From positions 6,386,001 to 6,450,000 of the forward strand of contig CP053157.1 in the NCBI GenBank assembly GCA_014607495.2: DNA of 64,000 bases, read 5' to 3'. Within the stretch, counting starts at the first letter, position 1; each line of letters begins with the position of its first letter. The notes below the pieces were generated by a model, which saw nothing but the letters and a program-made list of their open reading frames with translations, was not told where the DNA came from and did not search any database. The translations under genes and the position numbers were made by a program. Positions 34,620 to 44,987 of this stretch are shown in pieces. The DNA is from Carposina sasakii. Lineage: Eukaryota > Arthropoda > Insecta > Lepidoptera > Carposinidae.

Positions 34620-36600
34620 TTTATGTAATAACACAAACCTAGTTTGTTACTTAGCACTAAGCATACCAGGAACATTTCCTTCACACAAATTTCCTTCCCT
34701 TTTGATGATAGAAAAATTAATAAGTAGAGTAACAAAGTACATAATAGAAACCAAGTTTTTATATTCTATTTATTTAATGTTATATAAAAATTCAAAAACA
34801 TATCTTTGCTTGCATCACTGGACTTTCATCCAATCTTAAAGCTGATAAAATTGTAAAATTTTAGGCACAACGCACTTGCAGCCAATAGGGCCCTTAATTT
34901 TAAGTACATTTTACACCAGTACTAATTAAGCATTACATTACATTTTTATTCAAGATATACCAAAAAAAACCTTATATTTATACCAAGCCCGTTGAACAGC
35001 CACATAATCTATGTCTCAAAAACGATATTAACAAATGAGTGATAGATAGGGCCCAGAATTCATCTACATTATTCCATTTTGTTTTAGAATGGGCCTTGCC
35101 TTGTTTACATACCTTATATCATAGTAAAGTAAGTATACCAATAACAAAATTTATAAAACAGCAGTTGCAGTTGTCATATTATTACAATACAAAAAATCAT
35201 AAGTAATATTTACAACCATTGTGTAGGTACCTATGCTGATTGAATAAACATTTAGGCTTTTTATTAGACTCTGTTATGTAACATAATTATGAATAACATT
35301 TTTATACATAGATGGAATTGAAATGTTTTATGAATGCAAATATGACGCAATTGATTAGATTTAGTAATTATAAACCAATTATACATACATACATAGGTAC
35401 AACTTGGTCAAACGACTTGTACATATTATGAGCTGATCATTGCCACTGTGAAGTTAGCAGAGTCATGCAGTTTCCCCCTTGCTTAACTTCTTCACTTGGC
35501 ACCTAAATAAATTGAATGTGACATGTTTCATACAAACTTCACAACTGCATAGACCTGCAGAATTAGCTTCCTAGTTTATTTTACATCAAATACTTATTTG
35601 ATTTTAAAGAAGCATAGGTCTATTAAATAGGGATGTTTCACACTAAAGGACTTTAACTTTATTCTGTACACACTGCATTCACTGAAGTGATTTGACTGGC
35701 TGGAGATTCGGCGGGAAAACTGCAGGTTATTCTGTAAACACGAAAAGTGACTGCATGAATCAGTGTGCTGATGCAGTAAGCCGAGAGCTTTACGTGGGCG
35801 CAAAGTTGTTTTATATTTTCCATTTTGACTATACTGGAAATCATTTTATAGACAATAAGGCTGTATGGGCTTAGGAATTAAATTGATGAGTGTAATAAGG
35901 CTTTAAGACCTTTTACATGTCATGTCAAAAGGTCTCAATGTATGCAGATCTTCATAATTATGTTTAATCTAGCAGATGGAATAATCGAGCATGGATTTTT
36001 AAAATTCAAATTTGACAATTTCTAGAATAAAAAAATTACTGATGCAAATAAAATAAATGCAACTGAAACATGGAGAACATTATGTTTAGTTAAACATTAA
36101 CATTGGTTAACAATATTGATTAGTAACTAGAATTAATAGTGGAGTTTTCAATTATATTATTATTTCTTGAACTCATAAATAATATGTTTGAAAAGGTCTG
36201 CAACCTATTATCATATTTACCAAATTTATACCAAAATAAAATAATCTAGAATTAAACATTGTGACAACCCCAATCAACAAAGTAGAATTGATATAGGTTT
36301 ATTTAAGTTTTTTTTTTATTATTTACTTTGGTTTTGTTGCTGAAATGATACTAACCAATTCACTAACAGATGACCACAGTAAATACAATTCACTTTACTG
36401 TAGCTAGTAATAAAATTCACAATACACTTAGTTAAGCTTGACCAGTCAGTCATGATAGTCTTAATAAGAGTAAATCTTAGTATCTAGTATTTCTATTTTT
36501 AGGCACATTTGAGAATAACATGTATAAACTATAATACATGTAAATAATAAGTACAAAATGGGAAGAATGCTCTTATATATGTACCTATTATAATGATTAG
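34620..36600. other. Intergenic region between convergent genes
   Basis: AT-rich DNA with no recognisable gene. An R4 end fragment (GACAATAAGGCTGTATGGGC) lies at about 35850-35872. The right part probably holds the 3' UTR of the gene at 36610-37323. Open frames here are short and have no similarity I recognise. Confidence 0.5.
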
Positions 36601-36609
36601 AGTAATATA

Positions 36610-37323
36610 TTAAGGTTTACTTTCCTCATTTGAGTTAGATTGACAACTAGTCTCCTCTTTTAATTCATCCTCACTTTTATCTCCTACTTGGAATTTATTA
36701 TCACCCATAAGATGCATTGCTTCATCATAAGTTGGGGGTGGAGGCTCAGAACTGGATGGCTGTGGTTTGTTATCACTATTTGTTATTAAAGCATCATAAG
36801 AAGGTGGCAATGTGGCACTAGATGCTGTCCGCGGTACTTGTTCACTATAAGCCTGTTCTGCTTGTACTGCTGCCATATCCTAAAAGGTTAAAAATTACCC
36901 ATTAGAAAATATAGATAATTATACAATTCAAAACATTGTGATTGTGTAGGTGTCTAGCAGTTAAGTGCAATATGGTAATCAACTTACTCTAATAAGTGCA
37001 CGTTGATGAAGTAACATTTGGATGACACTCTTTCTCCTCAAATATAACATGCTTTTAACTGCAACCATCATTCCAGAACAAATAAATATAGGACCAACTA
37101 GCCACATGTGCCCCAGGTTGCTGAGAATATATCCATCAGCGTCTCCCACGGCGAGAACAGTTATAACAGTTCCAACCGAAAACAAAACCATTGAGAGCAC
37201 AAAATAAGAATAACTTGTGCAGTCACATCTACCAAACCGTTGATCTTCATCGAAATCGAAGTCACGGTGCCGCAAACGGTGTAAACGTTGTCGAATGAAT
37301 GGACTATCGAATACGGTAGCCAT
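36610..37323 (-). CDS. Two-span membrane protein with PPxY motifs (function unknown)
   Basis: Two coding exons, 36988-37323 and 36610-36879, give 201 residues. The N-terminal cytosolic-looking segment is basic (RQRLHRLRHRDFDFDEDQRF). Two hydrophobic spans lie at about 40-59 and 73-95, and a second basic patch (LRRK) follows. The C-terminal half is hydrophilic and carries PPSY (137-140) and PPPPTY (158-163), both matching the PPxY motif bound by WW domains of Nedd4-type ubiquitin ligases, then an acidic Ser/Asn/Glu-rich tail. This architecture suggests a ligase adaptor or a regulated endosomal/plasma membrane protein, which is inference. I do not recognise the family well enough to name it. 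The ATG at 37321-37323 is chosen; the frame stays open further upstream but without another ATG. Confidence 0.88.
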
Positions 37324-37487
37324 TTTTTTATTGTGAAGATTTTTGTTAACTTGCTGTTGCTGTAGCACTACTAATAAACGTTCCACATATTATATTCCTA
37401 AAAATTTTTATAAGATACACCTGCAAAAAATTACAAAATGTGTAAATTTCGTTGTCGAATGAATCAAAACAAATGGACTCTTTGTCG

Positions 37488-37677
37488 AATAGGCAAGGGG
37501 AACTAAGCCCATACAGCCATTGTCCTGAATTTATGATGGATGATTGATGATGATTGAATGAACGTCGGAAAATCCTCAAGAACAAGTGTAAAGTTAGTCA
37601 AAATAAAAATTATTGCAGAAACAACTTTGTTAACTTCCGGCTAAAGTTTTATTCGGCTTACCTGCATGTAGCACATC
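37488..37677 (-). mobile_element. R4 repeat, reverse orientation
   Basis: It reads GCAAGGGGAACTAAGCCCAT then ACAGCCATTGTC, CGTCGGAAAATCCTCAAGAA and TTATTGCAGAAACAACTT, the inverse of the R4 3' part. It lies 165 bases upstream of the start codon of the PPxY membrane protein gene. A more diverged end fragment (AAGCAAAGGAGACTGAGTCC) is at 37877-37910. The rest of 37324-38590 separates two divergent genes and shows no other element. Confidence 0.78.
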
Positions 37678-38590
37678 ACTAATAAATGTTCCACATATTA
37701 CACCTATTCCTAATAATTTTATACTAAGATACAGCCTGTCATTCAAAACGTAAAATCCTAAGTTATTATTATCAAACAGAAAAATTTCGTAGGTGATTTT
37801 TGGCTCGTGTTTGCAATAATAATCTTAGGAATCAAAACAAATGTCAAATGTCACGTCATTTGTCAAGTTTATCGCCAAGCAAAAGCAAAGGAGACTGAGT
37901 CCATACAGCCTTAATCATAGAATTAAGTATATTTACACCTTATTTATATTAGTTTATTTATTTATATATGATATGCACTCCACGTCTAAATAACCTACGA
38001 ACTAAAATTATTTGCAATAATAGCTAAACCTACGTAAAAAAAAAACTAGAGCTACAAAATAAAATAAAATTTACAAATAGAAGACCTGGTTACTTTATGG
38101 TTATGGATGATAATCACAAACTTGTATGTGGATGGCAATCTGGTAATGGACAATCGTTATCTACCTGCAAACGCTTGAAACCAGTGACGTGATTATCTAA
38201 TCTTGAAATGCTTAAAATTATAGACTGTGCACCTGAGCAAGGTAGGGTTCTAGTTCTAGGGCATTGAAGACCCGGCTTAACGATACGTTTCTAAACAAAT
38301 ATTTTGTATGAAGTCGTTACCATATACTATCTCTTTTTATTGCAGGCATAACACTATCTGCTATTGCAGTCGAAATCTTGCGGCATTTTAAAAAGATAAA
38401 CAAAATATTTTTTTGTTTTTCTGCTACGTCGATGTGTCGATCGAATCTAATGTTTTCTGATAAATATTAAATAGTGTCTGATTATATGTGTACCACCATT
38501 TATTAAACTGCATTTTATTGGAAATCATTGCAAATGATTGAATTAGGGATATCAAAGTTGTAGTTAGCCTAAAACAAGCACTGAATCAAC

Positions 38591-41500
38591 ATGCCTCGTC
38601 ATATGGTGTTGTTTTCCATTGTGTGTTTTTTACGTGCAGGTATACTTTTGCATTTTAGAATAGGTACCACTATGTTTAAACACATTTAAAGTTTCATTGG
38701 AAATACTAAAATGTTTTTGTCTTGGCAGTTTCTAGTTTGGAGTTAATTGTAACAACTAATGGCCCAGCAGTTTTAGGCTCCAATGTTACTATCACTGCTG
38801 TTGTAAATGGATATTCTGGTGAAAATTTGAAATTCATTTTTTCGGATAATGCAGAACAGCAGCATTGGGATGAGGTAAGCAGTTCTAAAACAATTTTTTC
38901 TTATTAAATTCATTGCCAACCTTTTAAGAAAATATAAAGAGAATCTAGTGTACAAAATCACTGCTTCATTCTTCAGATATGATATTCACAAAATCGAAAT
39001 ATATCTTTTAGAACGATAGTCCCGAAGGTCAATTTGAAGCACATTTATTGGTGCAACCGTGTCACCAAATGTGCATCTGCCTAAATGTCACTTGAAATAT
39101 ATTAATTTCGCCTTGCATATGGTTTACCTTCTATAGCTTATTATCGATTATTCACAACATACTACTGTAGGGTGCTATTTTGTTAATAGTATTCTACAAA
39201 TGAAGAAATTTGTGTAATATCACTAGATCTTATTTTCATTTTTCATCATTTCATTAAATTTTCATTTAATATTTTTTTTGGTTTCTATTCATTGTTATAA
39301 ACTTAGGTATTTAACTTTCAGTATGAACTCAGTTCAAATATCTCAAAAACAGTTTTCAACTATCCAAGAGATTCTTATGAGTCTGGTGAATACATCATTA
39401 CTGTGCAGATTCAGAAGTACCTGGTCCTTTGGTATACTGTGGCGTATGGAAGTACAACATTTAATTTAACAGGTATACAAGCTACATAGTTTTAATATAG
39501 TGTCTATTCTTGGATTTGGCCACGTGGTGCCGGCAGAATAGAATTCGTACCACCCCATGTCTGCCCGTGGGTATCGTACGAAGGCGATTAAGGGTTCCCG
39601 GAAGGTTGGTGGCAGCGCCTCCCATGTTGACAACATAGTCCAAAATACAAATTGCCATCACCAACCCGTCTGTCCAGTGTGGTGACTATGGGCAAATACC
39701 CCTCATGGCAGTCTTGTGGCGTGCCCTGGGGGAGGCCTACGTCTCGTGCTGATCCCACAAAATTAAATATGAAACAATGTGAAGATTTTAGATTTTTGAA
39801 TGTTTGTCGCTCTTTTAATACTGGTTTGTCTAGCATGTGAATTATTGAGCTTATCTGATAAACATATACATGTCAACTGAAATATGAGAAAGTGATGTAT
39901 TACTTGTATTATACTAAACTTATATGTATGTTCTAATGTTTATTGTCATTACAGATACTTTAAATGGCCAATTAGTTATATCTCAGGACAATAAAGACAG
40001 GCCAAACAACTTTGTAGCTGTGAACAAAACTGTGGAACACCACATAAAGATATCTGATACGGACATGGAGTTTATCAAGCAAAATGCCTCATCGGTAGTC
40101 ACACATTGGTTTATAGATTGCATGTTTAAAGGGTCTACCACAGATTTCACCTTTACTCATGTCTACAATGATGTTATGAATGATCATTACATTGAAGCCT
40201 TGGTGGTCGCTGATAATGAACCGTTGCCTCCTATTACAACAACAACAACCACAACTACATCTACTACAACAACAACTACAACAACAATTAAACCTACAAC
40301 AATAACAACATCAACAATAGTTAAAAATGAGACAAATGTTCCACTACATTTGTTAGTGAAGAGGGCAGCTTCCAACAAAACTCCAAAGTTAAAACAATCA
40401 CTGAAGGATCTAATGTGCCATAACTCAAGCTTGGTGCCGATAGGTAAAAAACAAACATCTGGTTATTACCAAGAGACCATTGGTGTACGAGGTGAGTAGG
40501 TGACTATATTTTTTTTACTAACCCAGCTTTCAAACATCCAATATTACTGCAAAATGTTACTTTCTTTTTTGTTTTATGTAAAACTGGTTTGAATAAAAGT
40601 ATAGATAAAAAACGAAATAATACAGAAATGAGTAAGGTACTAACTACTTTAGCTAATACCAAAACTAATTTTAAACTTGTTATAATTATTTAAAGTGGCT
40701 ATTAAATTTGCATAGGCTAAATACAGATTTCCCTAACTTGGCATAACATAAATATGTTTAGTAGTATCTTTAATGATACTAGTGGACACCCACAACTCTA
40801 ACGTGAAATTATTTGGAATAAAAATATTTTCCTGGGATAAAAAGTAGCCTATGTCCTTTCTCAGGCTCTAGACTACCTATGTACCAAATTTCATTTTAAT
40901 TGGTTCAATAGTTTTGGTGTGAAAGGCAGACAGACAAGTGAGACAAGTTACTTTATACCTATTTATAATAGGAAGGATTTACTCTATAACGATATTCTTT
41001 TAAAATGTACCTAAATTATGAAAAATGATTTGTAATTACAAGCACATAACCTTAGTAGGTAGGTATGTATAGTTGCTTAGTTGGTAGCGTTGGTACCTAA
41101 ATACTCAAAGGTGTTCTGCGCACATCGAATTAAAGTGATTATAGTAAGTTATACGAAATACGGTGACCAAAAATCCACACAACTTGAAAAATGGAAAGGC
41201 AATTGTTTTATTTCCAGAACCAATATCAACAGTGAACATCACAGGCCTCAACTGGCTTCAACATGGCGACCTCCTAAACTTGCAAGTCCAGTACACAGGA
41301 TCGCCGCCATTCGACTATTGTGCCGAATACAAGCTGGGGCTTTACAACTACACTGGCAACGAAACTTGCCCCAGTCAGAGTCGAACGAGGACGGTTTCCA
41401 ACAACTTTCCTCTAGTCCACTATCTGTCAGATAGCGACCAGTATACAGTGCTGGTAATAGTTGAGAATGAAATTGGGAAGACTGTGTCTAGAGCAATAAT

Positions 41501-44500
41501 TAATATTTATAAAGGTAAGTTGGGTTTTAAGTTTGCAGTTATACTATGTATAGTGGACGCCCGCGACTAAGTCCGCGTGGACTGCAGAAAAACTTGTTCT
41601 AGTTGACCGAATTGTGAATCTAAACCATTCTCGAACCCACTTGAACACATACAAAAAATTTCATCAAATTCGGTTCAGACGTTTAGAAGGAGTTCAATTA
41701 CAGACACATGAACAGAAGATTTATATATATATATGTATAGTATAGGCGTAGCATAAGATGAACTACAAATCTACAGGCCAAGTAGGTTTTTCTTGTATTT
41801 CGTGTTTAAATACAGCAATTTTAAGGACCACTTGTAACTATGCCGTTCATCCGATATGCCCTTTGGCCGAGGCCTCTTTCGGCTGGGAGCTCGTAGCATT
41901 TTGCCAACTGAACACCGTGTGTTCTCGAGTCTTTGAAACTGGGGGCTTAAGATGTCTCAATTTCACGAACGACAGCGAAGCATGTCAGCCAATAGAGTTT
42001 ACACTTCATCACATCATATAAAAACGCGCTGAAAAAGGCTTCCTATTGGAGAAAATGTTGCGATAATTTTGTTAACATTGGCAAAGGGCGCTCGTAAAAT
42101 TGTCCTTTGAACTCTCTTTTCTTTTTACACGCTAATACAGACTTGTTCATTGTCTTGTAGTGTGACAACTATATTTATCGTTATCACATTGCTACCACTT
42201 TGCAATGGTAATGTGGCACGACAGATAAGCCTAGGTACATATCGTCTAAACATCCTTGAATAAATAATTTTAAATACTCTATCGTAATGTAAATATTGTT
42301 TCGTTTCGGCTACATTTGCGATGTTTTTAAATAATAACATTCGGAGGTCTGTAGATATTAAATATTTGCGTGAATCCTTTATGTGACTTGTGTGTTTATT
42401 AAGTAAGAAACTCGGGCATTATCTCAGGCGTTAAACTGGCTTGTCATTGATCATTTACATTTACCAAACGTGGCCGTGGGTTCTCTTTTATGATCCTGCA
42501 GTTCTGGCAAATAATGTGATGGGGTAATTACGGGTACACAGCCGTGTGTACTATATGTAATGTATATATGTGTTTATTTATGTATTAGCGACCCGCCCTG
42601 TCTTCGCACGGGTGCAATACTGTTAGTCACTCTATACAGGGTGTAAAAACACAACAATGTTTTTTTAATACCTCGTATTCTTTGTAAGGTTACGATAATT
42701 TTTTTCTTTGGAAGCAACCCTGGGAAACGACAAAAAAATTACGAAAAAATACTGTCATTTTATTGCAAGCAATGTATTCGTTTGATGCTCAAAGTACAAA
42801 TGTACCTACAAAACTAACATTATAACATTTTGACATGGTATCATTGAAAAAAATGTTTGTTAACCGATTTCAGATGGATTTATGTAAAAAAAATGATAAT
42901 ATTAATGTAACTTTGGACCTCAATATCTTGGAAACTCGTGGTTTCCCAGGGGTGCTTCTATAGAAATAAATGATCGTGCTGTTACAAAGAATACGAGGTA
43001 TTAAAAGAACAAAGTTGTCTTTTTACACCCAGTATATTTAATAAAACCGCATCGAAATCCGTTTCGTAGCTTAAAAGATCTAAGCATATATAGGGACAGA
43101 CAGTCAGTGGGAAGCAACTTTGTTTTATACTATGTTATGATGTGTTTATTTTCCAGACACGGTTCACGTGCAGCTATCCGTGATAGTGGTGCCGGTGGTG
43201 TTCTGTCTCCTGGCTGTGATATTAGTGGTGTTCGGTGTTGCTTATTACCAACATCGTGCTAGGTACGTACATAAAATAGCCACGTCCACTGTCCCCAAAG
43301 AGATTGTGTAAAAAATTTATACCCTGCTGCTCACCATAGTACATAGTTATTATGCAAGGATAGATCCTGGATTTTTTCCCACAAAGGGCGGATTTCACAA
43401 TAAGTAGGTATATGCTGTGGTGGAAGTTGCAGCGACAGTAGAAACGCTAATATCCGTCTGGGTGGGCAAGTGTCCTCATCAATGTTTGTTTCCGTATCAT
43501 GAATGTTTCTATAATTACCTACGTATTTATGTACCGTTGCGGTACCCAGGACCTTAGGGATCTTAGAATGTGACTATACTCTAATTTTTAATTATGTAGA
43601 CCAAAATGACAGCCACATTCCACGACCACCTTACTTTTTTTTAAATTTAAGCGTAGTGCAAATTAGTGTTGCAATATTTTATTATGAGCGATTAATTGAT
43701 TCGTGATATGAACTTTCGATAATGTGATTTTACTCATTCTGTATAAATATATATAAATAAACTGGAATCTCTAAAATAAGTCTTTTATTTTATGAAATTG
43801 ACAATAAAATAAACTAAATCGATAAAATGTAGTTTGTAACCTACAGCTTTTTTTATCGAAAACATTTTTAACCTCTACGATTCGGTACGTTTAGTTCGGA
43901 AATTCAGACAGTAGCCGGCCTCCTAACATCAACCGCAACAGGAATTATTATGAAATTAATCGAAAAGTTCAATCGATAATTTCGAGAAATTTTGGAGCAA
44001 CACTATTTTTTATTACGCCAAAATAGTAACACTCCAAAGGTCATTTTAGGGTCAAGCAAGACACACTGTTAACACACGACGTGACGACACGCTTGTCAGT
44101 ACATTATCAATCACATACATTCTAATTTTATATGGCCCATGACACACTGTTAACACCCCACGCGATAACCACTCTCCATACATTTTCGGCGTGTTATCGC
44201 ATGGCTTGTTAAACGTGTATCTTGACCCTTAGTCTACATAATTAAAAATCAGAGTATAGATTAATGTGTTGTTAAGTTTGTGAATATAAAAAAAAAACAG
44301 CTATGCAAACACTAGCACCTATGTCAAGACGATTTAATTATTCAATCGAAGGCACAGTCATGAGCAATTAAGTACTTATGTCCTTGCGCGAATGTTCAAA
44401 CTCCAACAACAATATCATCATCTTCCTGCCCTGTTACCATTTATTTGGGGGCGGCGCAATGTGTACTTTTCTTCCATGCATCCCTATTATCCGTCATCTC

Positions 44501-44987
44501 ATTGCTCGCTCTCAGTATACGCATATCCTCTCTCACACAGTCCATCCAACACTTCTTTGATCTACCTCTTCCTTTATATCCATCCACATTTATGCACAAC
44601 GCTCTCTGTAAAATATGCTTTTCATCCCGTCGCTTTATATGCCCGTACCAAGACAGACGGTTACTTCGTAACTTGTCTGTGATCGGCGCAACGTTCAAAC
44701 TTCCACTTATATACTCATTTCTTAACAACAATTTTCTTCCAACAATAATATATAGGTACATCTTATTACTAATTACTGTACAATATTAAATTGTGCTAAT
44801 ATTTGTATTAATCCATGTTCACAGGTTCACAGTAGAAGTGGCAGATTTCGACTTCGGCCAGCAAGGCCACTTTGACTACAAAACGTTCACGGAGCGCTTA
44901 AGGGAAAGCTTCCGGAGCGCGTTCAATTTCGGCCACGACGATGACGACCCATTAACTACGAACACTAGGTACGATTCTATGACGTAA
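38591..44987 (+). CDS. Type I membrane glycoprotein with PKD-like ectodomain (TMEM130/GPNMB/PMEL-like)
   Basis: Seven coding exons, 38591-38639, 38729-38874, 39322-39472, 39955-40491, 41218-41514, 43157-43262 and 44825-44987, total 1449 nt (482 residues) with consistent phases. A signal peptide (about 1-20) leads into an ectodomain with a PKD/Ig-like fold signature (LELIVTTNGPAVLGSNVTIT) and about ten N-glycosylation sequons. A Thr-rich linker (about 208-236), coded by ACA/ACT runs, is followed by a possible basic cleavage site (VKRAA). A second domain (PPFDYCAEYKLGLYNYTG) precedes one membrane span encoded by exon 6. The cytosolic tail begins RFTVEVADFDF and is acidic near its end. The order signal peptide, PKD, linker, PKD-like, membrane span, short tail resembles TMEM130 and the GPNMB/PMEL family. 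The assignment is by architecture, so no gene symbol is given. Confidence 0.85.
39517..39745 (+). mobile_element. R1 SINE copy, 3'-truncated
   Basis: It runs from GGCCACGTGGTGCCGGCAGA to GGGGGAGGCCTACGTC, where R1 homology stops short of its usual end. It lies in intron 3 of the PKD-like gene. Confidence 0.82.
40228..40320 (+). repeat. ACA/ACT microsatellite inside coding sequence
   Basis: The run codes for the Thr-rich linker of the PKD-like glycoprotein. It stays in frame, and units alternate ACA, ACT and ACC, so it is partly degenerate. Such Ser/Thr tracts are typical O-glycosylated stalks. Confidence 0.8.
40775..40978 (+). mobile_element. R5 dispersed repeat
   Basis: It carries ACTAGTGGACACCCACAACT, then TTTTCCTGGGATAAAAAGTA, AATTTCATTTTAATTGGTTC and GGCAGACAGACAAG, the typical R5 order. 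It lies in intron 4 of the PKD-like gene. Confidence 0.72.
41549..41744 (+). mobile_element. R5 dispersed repeat
   Basis: It starts ATAGTGGACGCCCGCGACTA then GTCCGCGTGG and ends in a TATATATATGTATAG tract. It lies 35 bases after exon 5 of the PKD-like gene. Confidence 0.72.
42583..43140 (+). mobile_element. R5-type repeat split by an R6 MITE
   Basis: The left part (TAGCGACCCGCCCTGTCTTC then GCACGGGTGC) and the right part (AACCGCATCGAAATCCGTTT, then GGGACAGACAG and CAACTTTGTTTTATA) are the two ends of one R5-type repeat. They are separated by the R6 element at 42637-43032. It lies in intron 5 of the PKD-like gene, and its right end is near exon 6. Confidence 0.75.
42637..43032. mobile_element. 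R6 MITE (CAGGGTGT ends, TATA flank)
   Basis: The left end CAGGGTGTAAAAACACAAC faces TTGTCTTTTTACACCCAG in inverse. TATA flanks it on both sides. The interior (CCTCGTATTCTTTGTAAGGT, then GGTTACGATAA) is shared with the copy at 58164-58562. It is about 396 bp and noncoding. Confidence 0.82.
44048..44230. mobile_element. Small MITE with AGGGTCAAG inverted ends
   Basis: The left end AGGGTCAAGCAAGACACACT and the inverse of the right end (AGGGTCAAGATACACGTTTA) match. GACACACTGTTAACAC occurs twice inside. It is about 183 bp, in intron 6 of the PKD-like gene. Confidence 0.7.
44400..44761 (-). mobile_element. RTE-type LINE, ORF2 3' end
   Basis: The minus strand encodes the C-terminal reverse transcriptase tail: LRSNRLSWYGHIKRRDEKHI, VDGYKGRGRSKKCWMDCVRE, then SNEMTDNRDAWKKSTHCA. 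The end of the element, with the GATGATATTGTTG-like tail, is at its left. It is a 5'-truncated copy in intron 6 of the PKD-like gene and is not a host exon. Confidence 0.82.

Noticed and set aside
37324..37386. Upstream extension of the PPxY protein (MERLLVV-like)
   Set aside because: The upstream initiation codon is GTG, not ATG; the first ATG is at 37321-37323.
40228..40320. Non-coding microsatellite interrupting the gene
   Set aside because: It stays in frame and forms a Thr-rich stalk between two conserved extracellular segments.
41758..42021. An extra exon of the PKD-like gene
   Set aside because: No splice sites fit the phase, and exons 5 and 6 join in frame without it.
44400..44761. 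Host exon within the PKD-like gene
   Set aside because: It encodes a reverse transcriptase C-terminus on the opposite strand and has a second copy at 53945.
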